Below, piece by piece: positions 8,933-17,353 of a DNA stretch of 64,000 nt; the first letter of the stretch is position 1, and each line of letters begins with the position of its first letter. Under the pieces are notes generated by a model. That model worked only from the letters and a program-made list of their open reading frames with translations. It searched no databases and was not told the DNA's origin. Position numbers and translations under genes: made by a program. Where the stretch lies: positions 53,769 through 117,768 of the forward strand of contig NZ_LGDD01000121.1 in NCBI RefSeq assembly GCF_001279695.1, written 5' to 3'. The stretch comes from Streptomyces sp. WM6378 (lineage in GTDB: Bacteria; Actinomycetota; Actinomycetes; Streptomycetales; Streptomycetaceae).

Positions 8933-10342
8933 TCAGTGCACGGCGACCGCCGGTTCGGCCGAGGCCAGGTCGTCGTCGGCCGCCTCGGCCCGGTTCCTGC
9001 CGAAGTGGTTGAACGCCAGGTTGAGGACGATGGCGACCACGCACCCGGTGGAGATCCCGGAGTCGAGGACGACCAGCGCCTTGTCGGGGAAGGCGTGGTA
9101 GAAGTCCGGCTTGGCGATCGGGATCAGGCCGATGCCGACCGAGGCCGCCACGATCAGCGCGTTCTCGCCCTTCTCCAGGGCGGCCGTCGACAGGGTCTGG
9201 ATGCCGCTCGCGGCGACCGAGCCGAACAGCACGATGCCCGCGCCGCCGAGCACCGGCAGCGGTACGAGGGAGATCACCGAGGCCGCGACCGGGCAGAGGC
9301 CGATGACGATCAGGATGAGCCCGCCGGTGGCGACGACGAACCGGCTGCGCACCTTGGTCATCGCGACGAGCCCGATGTTCTGGGCGAAGGCGCTGGCCAT
9401 GAAGCCGTTGAAGACGGTGCTGAGCACGGATCCGAGGGTGTCGGCGCGCAGGCCGGCCGCGATGGTCTCCTGGTCGGCAGGGCGCTCGACGATCTTGCCG
9501 AGGGCCAGCATGTCGGCGGTGGACTCCGTCATGCAGACCAGCATCACGATGCACATCGAGACGATCGCGGCGATGTCGAACTGCGGGGCGCCGAAGTGGA
9601 ACGGCGTCGGGAAGCCGACGACGTCCGCGTTCTTGATGGCGTCCAGGCTGGTTTTGCCCATCGGGATGGCGATGACCGAACCCGCCACCAGACCGAGCAG
9701 GATCGCGATCTGCTGCAGGAAGCCGCGCAGGAGTTTGCGCAGTGCGAGCACGATGACCAGGGTGATCCCGGCGAGCGCGAGGTTGGAGAGCGAACCGTAG
9801 TCGGCGGCCTTCTCGTTGCCGCCGGAGGACCAGTTGAAGGCCACCGGGAGCAGCGATACGCCGATCAGGGTGATGACGGTGCCGGTGACGACCGGCGGAA
9901 AGAAGCGGACGAGCTTGCCGAAGTACGGGGCGGCTATGAAGCCGAGCAGTCCGGCGACGACGACCGCGCCGAGGATGACGGGGATCGCGTTGTGGCCGTG
10001 CTCCTTGCCGATGGCGATCATCGGGGTGACGCCGGCGAATGAAACCCCGTTCACGAAGGGCAACTTGGCGCCGATCTTCCAGATCCCGAGGGTCTGCAGA
10101 AGTGTGGCGAGGCCCGCGGTGAACAGGCTCGCGGCGACCAGAAAAGCGGTTTCCTTGGTGTCAAGACCCACAGCGGGGCCGACGATCATGGGCGGGGCCA
10201 CCACACCCGCGTACATCGCGGCCACGTGCTGGAGGCCACTGGTGAACATTTTCAGCGGGGGGAGCGTCTCGTCGACCGGGTGCTTCTCGCCGGTCTGGGC
10301 GGGGCTGACTGCGAAGTTGCGAAACCTGGGCTGTGCGGCCAC
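8933..10342 (-). CDS. NCS2-family urate/xanthine permease
   Basis: A 469-residue nucleobase:cation symporter-2 protein with about 14 membrane segments. Family marks: LQHVAAMYAGVVAPPMIVG at the start, the substrate-site region MTESTADMLALG near residue 275 and GFMASAFAQNIGLVAMTKVRSR near 320. It probably takes up urate or xanthine with protons. It heads leftward downstream of the 8-oxoguanine deaminase gene but is separated from it by a hairpin and 423 bases, so it has its own promoter. A paralogue lies at 12211-13611. Confidence 0.88.
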   Translation of the reverse strand: MAAQPRFRNFAVSPAQTGEKHPVDETLPPLKMFTSGLQHVAAMYAGVVAPPMIVGPAVGLDTKETAFLVAASLFTAGLATLLQTLGIWKIGAKLPFVNGVSFAGVTPMIAIGKEHGHNAIPVILGAVVVAGLLGFIAAPYFGKLVRFFPPVVTGTVITLIGVSLLPVAFNWSSGGNEKAADYGSLSNLALAGITLVIVLALRKLLRGFLQQIAILLGLVAGSVIAIPMGKTSLDAIKNADVVGFPTPFHFGAPQFDIAAIVSMCIVMLVCMTESTADMLALGKIVERPADQETIAAGLRADTLGSVLSTVFNGFMASAFAQNIGLVAMTKVRSRFVVATGGLILIVIGLCPVAASVISLVPLPVLGGAGIVLFGSVAASGIQTLSTAALEKGENALIVAASVGIGLIPIAKPDFYHAFPDKALVVLDSGISTGCVVAIVLNLAFNHFGRNRAEAADDDLASAEPAVAVH

Positions 10343-10765
10343 GGCGGTTCCTCCGGTCGGTTACACGTCGGCGGTGGACGCGGGTGTCATGGAGGTGGTG
10401 CGTTGTGGTGCGTTGAGCAGCTGGAACAGGTGGTGCAGGGGCAGTGCGAACAGCGCGGCTGGCTGTTTGACGCGGAGTGACACCGATCGGGTTCGCGGGT
10501 GGGGCCGAACGGTTGTGGGCCGGCCGAGCAATGGCCCGTGGTGCCGGGACGGTGCGGACAGCGCGGGGACCACGCTTCCGGTACGGCTGTGCGGTCGGCG
10601 CGGCTCGCGCCAACTCACGGTGTGCGTACGGGGATTGATACGTTCACCGTTCCGGGGAGTGCGTACGTCCTTGTAGTACGCACTCCCCGGTCCAGCTGCC
10701 GTGAACCCCGCTCGGGTCCACGGCGACCGGCCGAGGGCCGTCCCCCTCGGCCGGACTCCTTGGGG
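10343..10765. other. intergenic region without a gene
   Basis: These 423 bases separate the deaminase and the first permease. Apart from the hairpin at 10652-10690 no coding signal is seen; the open frames here are GC-driven shadows. The permease promoter should lie between 10343 and about 10500. Confidence 0.5.
10652..10690 (-). terminator. 15-bp perfect hairpin terminator
   Basis: The arms 10652-10666 and 10676-10690 are exactly complementary with a 9-base loop, 76 bases past the stop of 8-oxoguanine deaminase on the minus strand. It has no U-tract. Confidence 0.7.
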
Positions 10766-12157
10766 TCAGGCCTGCGCGACGATCCGGGCGAGGCGCTGGG
10801 CCTCTTCGCGGGTCGCCACCGCGATGGCGTCCTCGTCGACCGTGGTGAGACGGCTGTTCTCGACGATCTGCCTGCCGTTCACGAACGAGGCGGTGACGGG
10901 GGCCGCGGCACCGAAGACGAGCGCGGTGACCGGGTCGGCGATGGAGGCGTGGGCCAGGGTGTCCAGCTTCCACAGCACGAAGTCGGCGAGCTTGCCGGCT
11001 TCGAGCGAGCCGATCTGGTCGGCGCGGCCGAGCACCTGGGCGCCGCCGTAGGTGCCCAGGCGCAACGCCTGGCGGGCGTTGAGCGCGGCCTCGCGGTGCT
11101 GGGCGTTGAGGCGGTTGATGAGGAGCGCGTTGCGCAGCTCGGTGTGCAGCTCGCCCGACTCGTTGGACGCGGTGCCGTCGACGCCGAGGCCGACGGGGAC
11201 GCCCGCCTTCAGCATGTCCGGGACGCGGGCGATGCCGGCGGCCAGGCGTGCGTTGGAGGACGGGCAGTGGGCGACGCCGGTGCCGGTGCGGGCGAAGGCG
11301 GCGATGTCGGAGTCGTTCATGTGGACGCAGTGCGCCATCCACACGTCGTTGCCGAGCCAGCCGGTCGACTCGAAGTAGTCGGTCGGGCCCATGCCGAACA
11401 GCTCCTTGCAGAACTGCTCCTCCTCCACGGTCTCCGAGCCGTGGGTGTGCAGCCGTACGCCCTTGGCGCGGGCCAACTCGGCGCCCTGCTTCATGAGTTC
11501 GGTGGACACCGAGAACGGCGAGCAGGGGGCGACGGCGACCTGGGTCATCGAGTCGAAGGAGGCGTCGTGGAAGCGGTCGACGGTCTCGGCGGTCGCGGAG
11601 AGCGCGCCTTCGAGGGTCTCGACGGCGAAGTCCGGCGGCAGGCCGCCGTCCTTCTCGCTGCGGTCCATGGAGCCGCGGGCCAGGGTGAAGCGCACGCCCA
11701 TCTCGGAGGCGGCGCCGATGATCGCGCCGGACAGGTCGCCCGAGTTGCGCGGGTAGACGTAGTGGTGGTCCATCGCGGTGGTGACACCGCCGCGGGCCAT
11801 CATCGCGAGCGAGCCCTGGGCCGCGACGCGCCCCATCTGCTCGTCGATGCGCGCCCACGTCGGGTAGAGGGCGACGAGCCAGTTGAAGAGGTTGTGGTCG
11901 GTGGCCAGACCACGCGTGATCCACTGGTAGAAGTGGTGGTGCGTGTTGATCAGGCCGGGGGTGACCAGGTGGCCGGTGCCGTCGATGCGGCGGACCACGC
12001 CCGTAAGGCCCTTCGGGGCCTGACCGGCTCCGATCGACTCGATCTTGTTGTCGGCGACGACGAGGTAGCCGGAGGCGTACTCGGTGTCATTCGCGTCCAC
12101 GGTGGCGATCGCACAGTTCTCGATGACGATGCGCTGGGGGGCTGCCGAAGGTGCCAT
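10766..12157 (-). CDS. 8-oxoguanine deaminase (amidohydrolase)
   Basis: A 463-residue amidohydrolase-superfamily protein. Metal ligands are visible: the NTHHHFYQW block near residue 70, HTHGSETVEEEQF near 240, HCVHMNDSDIAAFA near 275 and the catalytic Asp in VGLGVDGTASNE near 325. The HFYQWITRGL and GTASNESGELH blocks are characteristic of 8-oxoguanine deaminase, which makes urate from 8-oxoguanine (close relatives act on guanine or triazines). It therefore feeds the urate oxidase pathway encoded next to it. It is read leftward, 53 bases downstream of the second permease. Confidence 0.85.
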   Translation of the reverse strand: MAPSAAPQRIVIENCAIATVDANDTEYASGYLVVADNKIESIGAGQAPKGLTGVVRRIDGTGHLVTPGLINTHHHFYQWITRGLATDHNLFNWLVALYPTWARIDEQMGRVAAQGSLAMMARGGVTTAMDHHYVYPRNSGDLSGAIIGAASEMGVRFTLARGSMDRSEKDGGLPPDFAVETLEGALSATAETVDRFHDASFDSMTQVAVAPCSPFSVSTELMKQGAELARAKGVRLHTHGSETVEEEQFCKELFGMGPTDYFESTGWLGNDVWMAHCVHMNDSDIAAFARTGTGVAHCPSSNARLAAGIARVPDMLKAGVPVGLGVDGTASNESGELHTELRNALLINRLNAQHREAALNARQALRLGTYGGAQVLGRADQIGSLEAGKLADFVLWKLDTLAHASIADPVTALVFGAAAPVTASFVNGRQIVENSRLTTVDEDAIAVATREEAQRLARIVAQA

Positions 12158-12210
12158 GGTGCTTCCTTCTTCGTTCAGTGGCGGCTGTTACTACGGGGCA
12201 CGGCAGGACC

Positions 12211-13611
12211 CTACGAGGATTTGAGTACCGGGGCGGTGACGCTGCTCCGGGTGCCGAGATGGTGGAAGAAAAGGTTGAGCAGGACCGCGGTGAGCGCTCC
12301 CGCGCTGATGCCGGACCCGAGCACGGTCTGTGCCCAGGCGGGGAATCCGGCGTAGAAGGTGGGCGCGGCGAGCGGGATGATGCCCGCCCCGAGCGCCACG
12401 GCCACCAGGATGATGTTGGAGCTGTCGTCGAGCCCGGCCTCGGAGAGGGTACGGATGCCGCTCACCGCGATCGAGCCGAACAGGACGATTCCGGCGCCGC
12501 CGAGGACGGGCATCGGGACCAGTGAGACGACCGCGCCGAGCACCGGGAAGGCGCCTAGCACGAGGAGGGCTGCGCCCGCGACGGCGACAACGTACCTGCT
12601 GCGTACGCGAGTCAGCGAGACGACGCCGACGTTCTGGGCGAACGCGCTGGTCGGGAAGCCGCCGAAGACCGGACCGAGCAGCGTCGCGATGCCGTCGGTG
12701 CGCAGGCCGCGGGCGATGGTGCGCCCGTCGGTGCGGCGTTCGCAGATCTCGCCGATGGCCAGCATGCCGGCGCTGGACTCGGTCATCAGGACCAGCATCA
12801 CGATGCACAGCGACAGGACGGCCGCCGGGTGGAACTCGGGGGCGCCGAAGGAGAACGGTGTCGGCAGGGCGGCGACGGGCGCGGACTTCAGGGCCGAGAA
12901 GTCGGCCATCCCGAAGGGGATCGCCGCGAGTGTGCCGATCAACAGGCCGAGCAGCAGGGCGACTTGGCGCAGAAAGCCGCGGCCGAAGCGCTGGAAGAGG
13001 AGGATCACGACGAGCGTGAAGGCGGCGAGCGCCAGGTGGTTCATGGACCCGAAGTCGGCGGCGTTCTTGTCGCCGCCCTGGGCCCAGGACACGGGTACGG
13101 GCATCAGCGTGACGCCGATGAGCGTGATCACGACACCGGTCACCAGCGGCGGGAAGAAACGCAGCAGCCGGCCGAAGAAGGGACCCACCAGGAGGCAGAA
13201 GACTCCGGCGACCATCACCGCGCCGTAGATGGCGGGGAGTTGATGGCCCTTGGCGCTGGTTTCGGCGATCGCGAGCATGGGCGCGATGCCGGCCGACGAG
13301 GCGGCGTTGACGAACGGAAGCCGGTTGCCGGCGAAGTTCGCGACGCCGAGGGTCTGCAGGACGGTGGCGAGCCCGGCGATGAGCAGGCTGGCCGCGATCA
13401 GACGGGTCTGTCCCGCGGTGTCCAGGCCGACGGCCTGGCCGATGATGAGCGGAGGGGTGACGACGCCCGCGTACATGGCGGCGATGTGCTGGAGCGCGGC
13501 GGGAACGAGCCGCGCGGCAGGAAGCTTTTCGTCCACCGGGTGCACGGCACCTTCAGGTGGGGTGGTACATGGGCCGTCGGCTGGTGCCGGCCCAACTGCG
13601 GGCTGTGCCAT
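12211..13611 (-). CDS. NCS2-family urate permease (second copy)
   Basis: A 466-residue paralogue of the permease at 8933-10342, with the same marks: LQHIAAMYAGVVTPPLIIGQ, MTESSAGMLAIGE and FPTSAFAQNVGVVSLTRVRSR. It belongs to the bacterial urate permease (PucJ/PucK-like) branch and lies directly downstream of the urate oxidase operon, from which it is partly insulated by a strong hairpin. It probably imports urate by proton symport. Two permeases of the same class within 3 kb suggest different purines or affinities. Confidence 0.88.
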   Translation of the reverse strand: MAQPAVGPAPADGPCTTPPEGAVHPVDEKLPAARLVPAALQHIAAMYAGVVTPPLIIGQAVGLDTAGQTRLIAASLLIAGLATVLQTLGVANFAGNRLPFVNAASSAGIAPMLAIAETSAKGHQLPAIYGAVMVAGVFCLLVGPFFGRLLRFFPPLVTGVVITLIGVTLMPVPVSWAQGGDKNAADFGSMNHLALAAFTLVVILLFQRFGRGFLRQVALLLGLLIGTLAAIPFGMADFSALKSAPVAALPTPFSFGAPEFHPAAVLSLCIVMLVLMTESSAGMLAIGEICERRTDGRTIARGLRTDGIATLLGPVFGGFPTSAFAQNVGVVSLTRVRSRYVVAVAGAALLVLGAFPVLGAVVSLVPMPVLGGAGIVLFGSIAVSGIRTLSEAGLDDSSNIILVAVALGAGIIPLAAPTFYAGFPAWAQTVLGSGISAGALTAVLLNLFFHHLGTRSSVTAPVLKSS

Positions 13612-13630
13612 GGGATGTCCCTCCGGTCTG

Positions 13631-13668
13631 GCCGGCCCCCGCCCGACTGCGGGCGGGCGGGGGCCGGC
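13631..13668 (-). terminator. hairpin after urate oxidase
   Basis: Perfect 15-bp arms (13631-13645 with 13654-13668) begin 11 bases past the urate oxidase stop on the minus strand. Read-through would reach the permease start at 13611, so this may attenuate rather than fully stop transcription. Confidence 0.75.
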
Positions 13669-13679
13669 TCAGTGCCGCG

Positions 13680-14603
13680 TCAGAGGTTGGTCATGTCGAC
13701 CGGGATCTGCGGCTCGACGCCGTCGCGCAGGACGGTCGCCTCGATCAGACCGTAGGGACGGTCGGCCGCGAAGTAGACCTCGTTGTCGTTCTTGAGCCCG
13801 AACGGTTCGAGGTCCACCAGGAAGTGGTGCTTGTTCGGCAGCGAGAAGCGAACCTCGTCGATCTCGGACCGGTTGTTGATGATGCGCGAACCCATCTGGT
13901 ACAGGGTCTGCTGGAGCGAGAGCGAGTACGTCTCGGCGAAGGCCTGCAGCATGTGCTTGCGCACCTGCTCGTAGGACTTCTCCCAGTTCGGCGCCTTCTG
14001 CTCGTCGTCGTTCCAGCTGAACCGCCAGCGGGCCGAGACCTGCGTCGCCAGGATGCGGTCGTACGCCTCCTGGAGCGTCGTGTACTTGTCCTTGACGTAG
14101 CCCCAGAACTCGGAGTTCGTCGAGTTCATCACGACGAGGTCCTTGAGGCCCGAGATGACCTCCCACTTCTCACCGTCGTAGGTGATCTGGGTGACCCGGG
14201 TCTCCTGGCCCTTGCGGACGAAGGAGTGCTTGACGTCGTCGGAGCCGATGAACTTCGAGTTGGCCTCGGAGGTCTCGATGCGCTCCCACGAGTACTCCTC
14301 GATGCGGATGCGCGCGACCTTGATCGGCTCCTGCGAGGTCACGAAGTGCCGCGCGAGGTGGATTCCGAACTGCTCGGCGGACTCGATGCCGTACTCCTTG
14401 GCGAACGCGTACACCGTGTTCTTGGTGGTGTCGGTCGGGAGCACGTTGGCGTTCGAGCCGGAGTAGTGCACGTCCTCCATGTCGCCGGACAGGGCGACGG
14501 AGACGTTGAGGTCCTTGATGTGGTGCGTGTCGCCGTCCCGCGTGATCTTGACGACGCGGTTCTCTGCTTTGCCGTACTGGTTCTGGCCGAGAATCGTGGG
14601 CAT
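13680..14603 (-). CDS. urate oxidase (factor-independent urate hydroxylase)
   Basis: A 307-residue cofactor-free uricase: urate + O2 + H2O gives 5-hydroxyisourate + H2O2. Active-site residues are present: the Lys in NQYGKAENRV, the Thr in VLPTDTTKNTVYAF and the catalytic His in LPNKHHFLVDL, together with the NSEFWGY segment. It functions as a cytoplasmic tetramer of tandem T-folds. It is the third gene of a leftward operon after OHCU decarboxylase and HIU hydrolase (5-base gap), which process its unstable product. Its H2O2 explains shared control with catalase. Confidence 0.96.
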   Translation of the reverse strand: MPTILGQNQYGKAENRVVKITRDGDTHHIKDLNVSVALSGDMEDVHYSGSNANVLPTDTTKNTVYAFAKEYGIESAEQFGIHLARHFVTSQEPIKVARIRIEEYSWERIETSEANSKFIGSDDVKHSFVRKGQETRVTQITYDGEKWEVISGLKDLVVMNSTNSEFWGYVKDKYTTLQEAYDRILATQVSARWRFSWNDDEQKAPNWEKSYEQVRKHMLQAFAETYSLSLQQTLYQMGSRIINNRSEIDEVRFSLPNKHHFLVDLEPFGLKNDNEVYFAADRPYGLIEATVLRDGVEPQIPVDMTNL

Positions 14604-14608
14604 GTCTG

Positions 14609-15013
14609 CTAGCTCCCTCGGTAAACGGAGTAGCCGAACGGGTTGAGCAGCAGCGGTACGTGATAGTGCTCGCCCGGGGCGACGGCGAAAGTGATCGCCA
14701 CCTCCGGGAAGAACGCACCGCTGTCCCTTACGCGGGGGGCGTCCTGCTGCGCCTCGGCTTGCTTCACTGTCTTGATTGAACGCGTGAAGTACTCCTCGAC
14801 CTCGAAGTCGAGTCGTACGTGGGTGGTGCCTTCCGGCAGGGCCGGCAGGTCCTTGCAGCGCCCGTCCGCGTCGGTCGCGGAGCCGCCGAGCGAGATCCAC
14901 TCGGCGTCGGAGCCCGAGCGGGCCGCGAGCGAGATGGCGACGCCCTCGGCGGGGCGTCCGACGCTGGTGTCCAGGATGTGCGTGGACACCGAGGCGGTGG
15001 TCGCGGTGCTCAT
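14609..15013 (-). CDS. 5-hydroxyisourate hydrolase
   Basis: A 134-residue transthyretin-related protein. It has the N-terminal STHILDTSVGRPA block and ends in the family-defining C-terminal YRGS; the other active-site His is in GEHYHVPLLLNPFGYS. It converts 5-hydroxyisourate to OHCU. Its start overlaps the stop of OHCU decarboxylase by one base (15013), so the two are translationally coupled. Confidence 0.95.
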   Translation of the reverse strand: MSTATTASVSTHILDTSVGRPAEGVAISLAARSGSDAEWISLGGSATDADGRCKDLPALPEGTTHVRLDFEVEEYFTRSIKTVKQAEAQQDAPRVRDSGAFFPEVAITFAVAPGEHYHVPLLLNPFGYSVYRGS

Positions 15014-15525
15014 CAGTCCTTGTCCTCTTCTACGAGACGGGTCAGCCGGATTCGGTTGATCTTCCCGAGTTCGGTGCGCACGGTCTCGCGCTCCTCCTCG
15101 GCGGTGTTGCCGATCCGGGTCTTCACCGCGTCGCGCATCTGCTCGCCGGTGGCACCGGTGGCGCAGATCAGGAAGACGTGGCCGAACTTCTCCTGGTAGG
15201 CCAGGTTCAGTTCGAGCAGCTCGGCCTTGAGGGCCTCGGAGGCCCCGGCCATTCCGCGCTGCTCACGTGCGGAGGTGGGGTCACCGGGCTTCGGCCGGCC
15301 GATCGGCGGGTGCCCTGCCATCGCCTCTTCCAGGTCCTTCACACCCAGCTCGGCCAGAGCGGCGTCGCTGGCGGTGAAGAGGTCCTCTGCGGTGGCGTAC
15401 GGGCGCTGGGCGAGCAGCTTGCTCCCCCACGCCGAACTGGCGCACACCTCGTGGAGCGCGGCGAGCGCCGCATCGTCCTTGGAGGTGTTGAACCGGGCGA
15501 GGCCCGGCGTCGAAGTCGTAGTCAC
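15013..15525 (-). CDS. OHCU decarboxylase
   Basis: 2-oxo-4-hydroxy-4-carboxy-5-ureidoimidazoline decarboxylase, 170 residues, giving S-allantoin. Marks: the catalytic His in AGHPPIGRP, the SAREQRGM helix and the NLAYQEKFGHVFLICATG block. The GTG at 15525 was chosen: it follows GGAGG, and the predicted -10 at 15564-15569 lies downstream of the alternative start at 15585, which would therefore not be transcribed. It is the first gene of the urate operon. Confidence 0.93.
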   Translation of the reverse strand: MTTTSTPGLARFNTSKDDAALAALHEVCASSAWGSKLLAQRPYATAEDLFTASDAALAELGVKDLEEAMAGHPPIGRPKPGDPTSAREQRGMAGASEALKAELLELNLAYQEKFGHVFLICATGATGEQMRDAVKTRIGNTAEEERETVRTELGKINRIRLTRLVEEDKD

Positions 15526-15563
15526 GGCGGCCTCCGTGGCCTTGGTGCTGAACGGGCTGCGGA

Positions 15564-15604
15564 TAGCTAACGCCCTCCGAAACATCCCGTCAACACTTTG
15601 TTGA
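15564..15604 (-). promoter_or_regulatory. urate operon promoter with TCAACA-N3-TGTTGA operator
   Basis: On the minus strand TTGACG (15588-15593), an 18-base spacer and TAGCTA (15564-15569) form a -35/-10 pair. A perfect palindrome TCAACA-N3-TGTTGA (15590-15604) overlaps the -35. The same palindrome sits over the catalase -35 at 18354-18368 with identical geometry. A urate- or peroxide-responsive repressor is inferred; its identity is unknown. Confidence 0.7.
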
Positions 15605-15621
15605 AAACTTGGGGTTACAAA

Positions 15622-15650
15622 AACCGCCGCCCGGTGGCCGGACGGCGGTT
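15622..15650 (-). terminator. terminator of the HTH/thiamine-binding pair
   Basis: The arms 15622-15634 and 15639-15650 form a GC stem, followed on the minus strand by TTTTT: a classical intrinsic terminator, 43 bases past the stop of the HTH gene. Confidence 0.75.
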
Positions 15651-15692
15651 CGTTGCGCGGGGGGTGCCTGAGCAGGCACCGAGCGTGCTCGC

Positions 15693-16070
15693 TCAGTCAT
15701 CCTTGGCGGAGTTTTCCCTGTTCAAGTAGTTGTACACGGTGAACCTGCTGACCCCGAGGGCCGAGGCCACGGTCTCCACGCCGTGTCGCACGGAGAAGGC
15801 GCCGCGCGCCTCCAGGGTCCGTACGGCGGACTGCTTGGCCTTGCGGTCCAGGGACGCGAGCGGCATGCCGTGGCGGCGCTCCATGGCGGCCAGGATGTGA
15901 TCCAGGGAGTCGGAGAGCTGGGGCAGCCGCACGGCCACCACGTCCTCACCCTCCCAGGCGAGCACCACGTCGTCGGGCAGCGCTTGGGCGGGCGGCAATA
16001 TCTCCGCGCCCATGGCGTCGACGAGCGGCTTGACCGCCTGGATCAGAGGGTGGTCCGCGGGTTCGATCAC
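15693..16070 (-). CDS. helix-turn-helix regulator
   Basis: A 125-residue protein. Residues 1-85 form a small alpha/beta domain (AEILPPAQALPDDVVLAWEG) and the C-terminal 40 residues a Fis/YheO-like HTH (GVETVASALGVSRFTVYNYLN). It overlaps the thiamine-binding-like gene upstream by 4 bases (ATGA) and is immediately upstream of the urate operon on the same strand, so it may regulate purine genes, perhaps through the TCAACA-N3-TGTTGA palindromes. That link is inference; the protein has no recognised name. Confidence 0.7.
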   Translation of the reverse strand: MIEPADHPLIQAVKPLVDAMGAEILPPAQALPDDVVLAWEGEDVVAVRLPQLSDSLDHILAAMERRHGMPLASLDRKAKQSAVRTLEARGAFSVRHGVETVASALGVSRFTVYNYLNRENSAKDD

Positions 16071-16318
16071 TTCTCACCCTCCCCGATCACGTTGACCTGG
16101 AGCGAGACGCGGGTGGCGCCCGCCGCCAGGGCCTTGCGCAGCAGCGCGTCCACTGCGGTCAGCACCTCGTCCGCGCCACCCTCCGCGGTATTGCCGAAGG
16201 GGCCGACGTCGACCGCGTCGAGCCGGGCCGCCTGAATGACGTCGCGGGCGACCACGGCATGCGGGGGCGCCTCGTCGAGGTCGAAGGGCTCGGTCGTGAA
16301 CTCCACTCTCAATCGCAC
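16067..16318 (-). CDS. small thiamine-binding-like protein (MTH1187/YkoF type)
   Basis: An 83-residue protein. Its second half (VGPFGNTAEGGADEVLTAVD, then a helix and AGATRVSLQVNVI) resembles the MTH1187/YqgV thiamine-binding fold, where a GP(M/F)GT-E-D--EV motif lines the ligand pocket. It is shorter than the usual 95-100 residues. It is coupled to the HTH gene by a 4-base overlap, suggesting a sensor/regulator pair, perhaps for a heterocyclic metabolite. The similarity was judged by eye. Confidence 0.55.
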   Translation of the reverse strand: MRLRVEFTTEPFDLDEAPPHAVVARDVIQAARLDAVDVGPFGNTAEGGADEVLTAVDALLRKALAAGATRVSLQVNVIGEGEK

Positions 16319-16361
16319 GCGCTCAACCTACTGCGCGGTCGACGAAATCCGGGAGGCCCCC

Positions 16362-16391
16362 TTGACAAGCTCGCCGGTCCCGCTGCAACCT
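16362..16391 (+). promoter_or_regulatory. hyi promoter
   Basis: TTGACA at 16362-16367 and a poor -10 (CAACCT, 16386-16391) 18 bases further lie directly before two operator boxes. The layout mirrors the gcl promoter, where TTGACG and TACATT are 17 bases apart. Confidence 0.55.
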
Positions 16392-16426
16392 TCCATCAAG
16401 CAGAAAACAACTTCCGCAATACGGAA
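16391..16426. promoter_or_regulatory. paired AllR-like operator boxes of hyi
   Basis: The strong box TTCCGCAATACGGAA (16412-16426) is palindromic. A weaker one, TTCCATCAAGCAGAA (16391-16405), starts exactly 21 bases earlier. The same pair with the same spacing and order lies before gcl. The IclR-type repressor AllR is known to control allantoin and glyoxylate genes in Streptomyces; assignment of these boxes to it is inference. Confidence 0.65.
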
Positions 16427-16442
16427 GGAGCGCACACCCCTC

Positions 16443-17276
16443 ATGGGCTACTCGAACCAGCGCTTCGATGTAAACCTTTCGATCCTCTTCACGGAACTCC
16501 CGCTCCTGGAGCGCCCGGCGGCCGCGGCCGCGGCGGGCTTCACGGCGGTCGAGCTGTGGTGGCCCTGGATCGAGACCCCCACCCCCGAGCAGGCCGAGCT
16601 CGACGCCCTCAAGAAGGCGCTCGACGACGCCGGCACCCAGCTGGTGGGCCTCAACTTCTACGCCGGCGCCCTGCCGGGCCCGGACCGCGGCGCGCTGTCG
16701 ATTCCCGGTGAGGAGTCGGACCGCTTCCGCGCCAACATCGAGGTGGCGGCCGACTTCGCCGCCTCGGTCGGCTGCAAGGCGCTCAACGCGCTCTACGGCA
16801 ACCGCGTCGAGGGCGCCGACCCGCAGGTGCAGGACGCCCTCGCCCTGGAGAACCTCGTCCTGGCGGCCCGCGCGGCCGACCGGGTCGGCGCGATCCTCCT
16901 GGTCGAGACCCTGAACAAGCCGGAGTCGCCGCTCTACCCGCTGGTGAGCGCCCCGTCCGCGATCGAGGTCGTGGACAAGGTGAACGCCGCGACGGGTCTG
17001 GGCAACGCCAAGTTCCTCCTCGACATCTACCACCTTTCGATGAACGGTGAGGACGTCGCCGAGGTCATCGAGGCGTACGCGGACAAGACCGGCCACGTGC
17101 AGATCGCCGACAACCCGGGCCGTGGCGCGCCGGGCACCGGCTCGCTGCCGCTTGAGGAGCTGCTCGACCAGCTCGCGAAGGCCGGCTACGACGGCTGGGT
17201 GGGCCTGGAGTACAAGGCCGCCGACGCCGCCGCCTCCTTCGAGTGGCTCCCCGCCGAGGCCCGCGCGGCCCGTTGA
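16443..17276 (+). CDS. hyi: hydroxypyruvate isomerase
   Basis: A 277-residue TIM-barrel protein of the Hyi family, interconverting hydroxypyruvate and tartronate semialdehyde. Metal-site glutamates are visible in LLVETLNKPESPLYPL and in GWVGLEYKAA near the C-terminus; LLDIYHLSMNGEDV and GHVQIADNPGRGAPGTG are family blocks. GGAAGGAG precedes the ATG at 16443. First gene of an operon with the reductase 77 bases downstream; with gcl it forms the glyoxylate-to-glycerate route. Confidence 0.92.
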   Translation: MGYSNQRFDVNLSILFTELPLLERPAAAAAAGFTAVELWWPWIETPTPEQAELDALKKALDDAGTQLVGLNFYAGALPGPDRGALSIPGEESDRFRANIEVAADFAASVGCKALNALYGNRVEGADPQVQDALALENLVLAARAADRVGAILLVETLNKPESPLYPLVSAPSAIEVVDKVNAATGLGNAKFLLDIYHLSMNGEDVAEVIEAYADKTGHVQIADNPGRGAPGTGSLPLEELLDQLAKAGYDGWVGLEYKAADAAASFEWLPAEARAAR

Positions 17277-17353
17277 GGCGTAGGGGGACGCCCCCTGACC
17301 CCCGGGACCTCAACTTCTTGACGTACCAAAGCTTTTAGGAAGGCAGCACCCTC

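Noticed and set aside
10499..12355. Long plus-strand open frame of 618 codons
   Set aside because: It is antisense to 8-oxoguanine deaminase, low-complexity, and without any domain.
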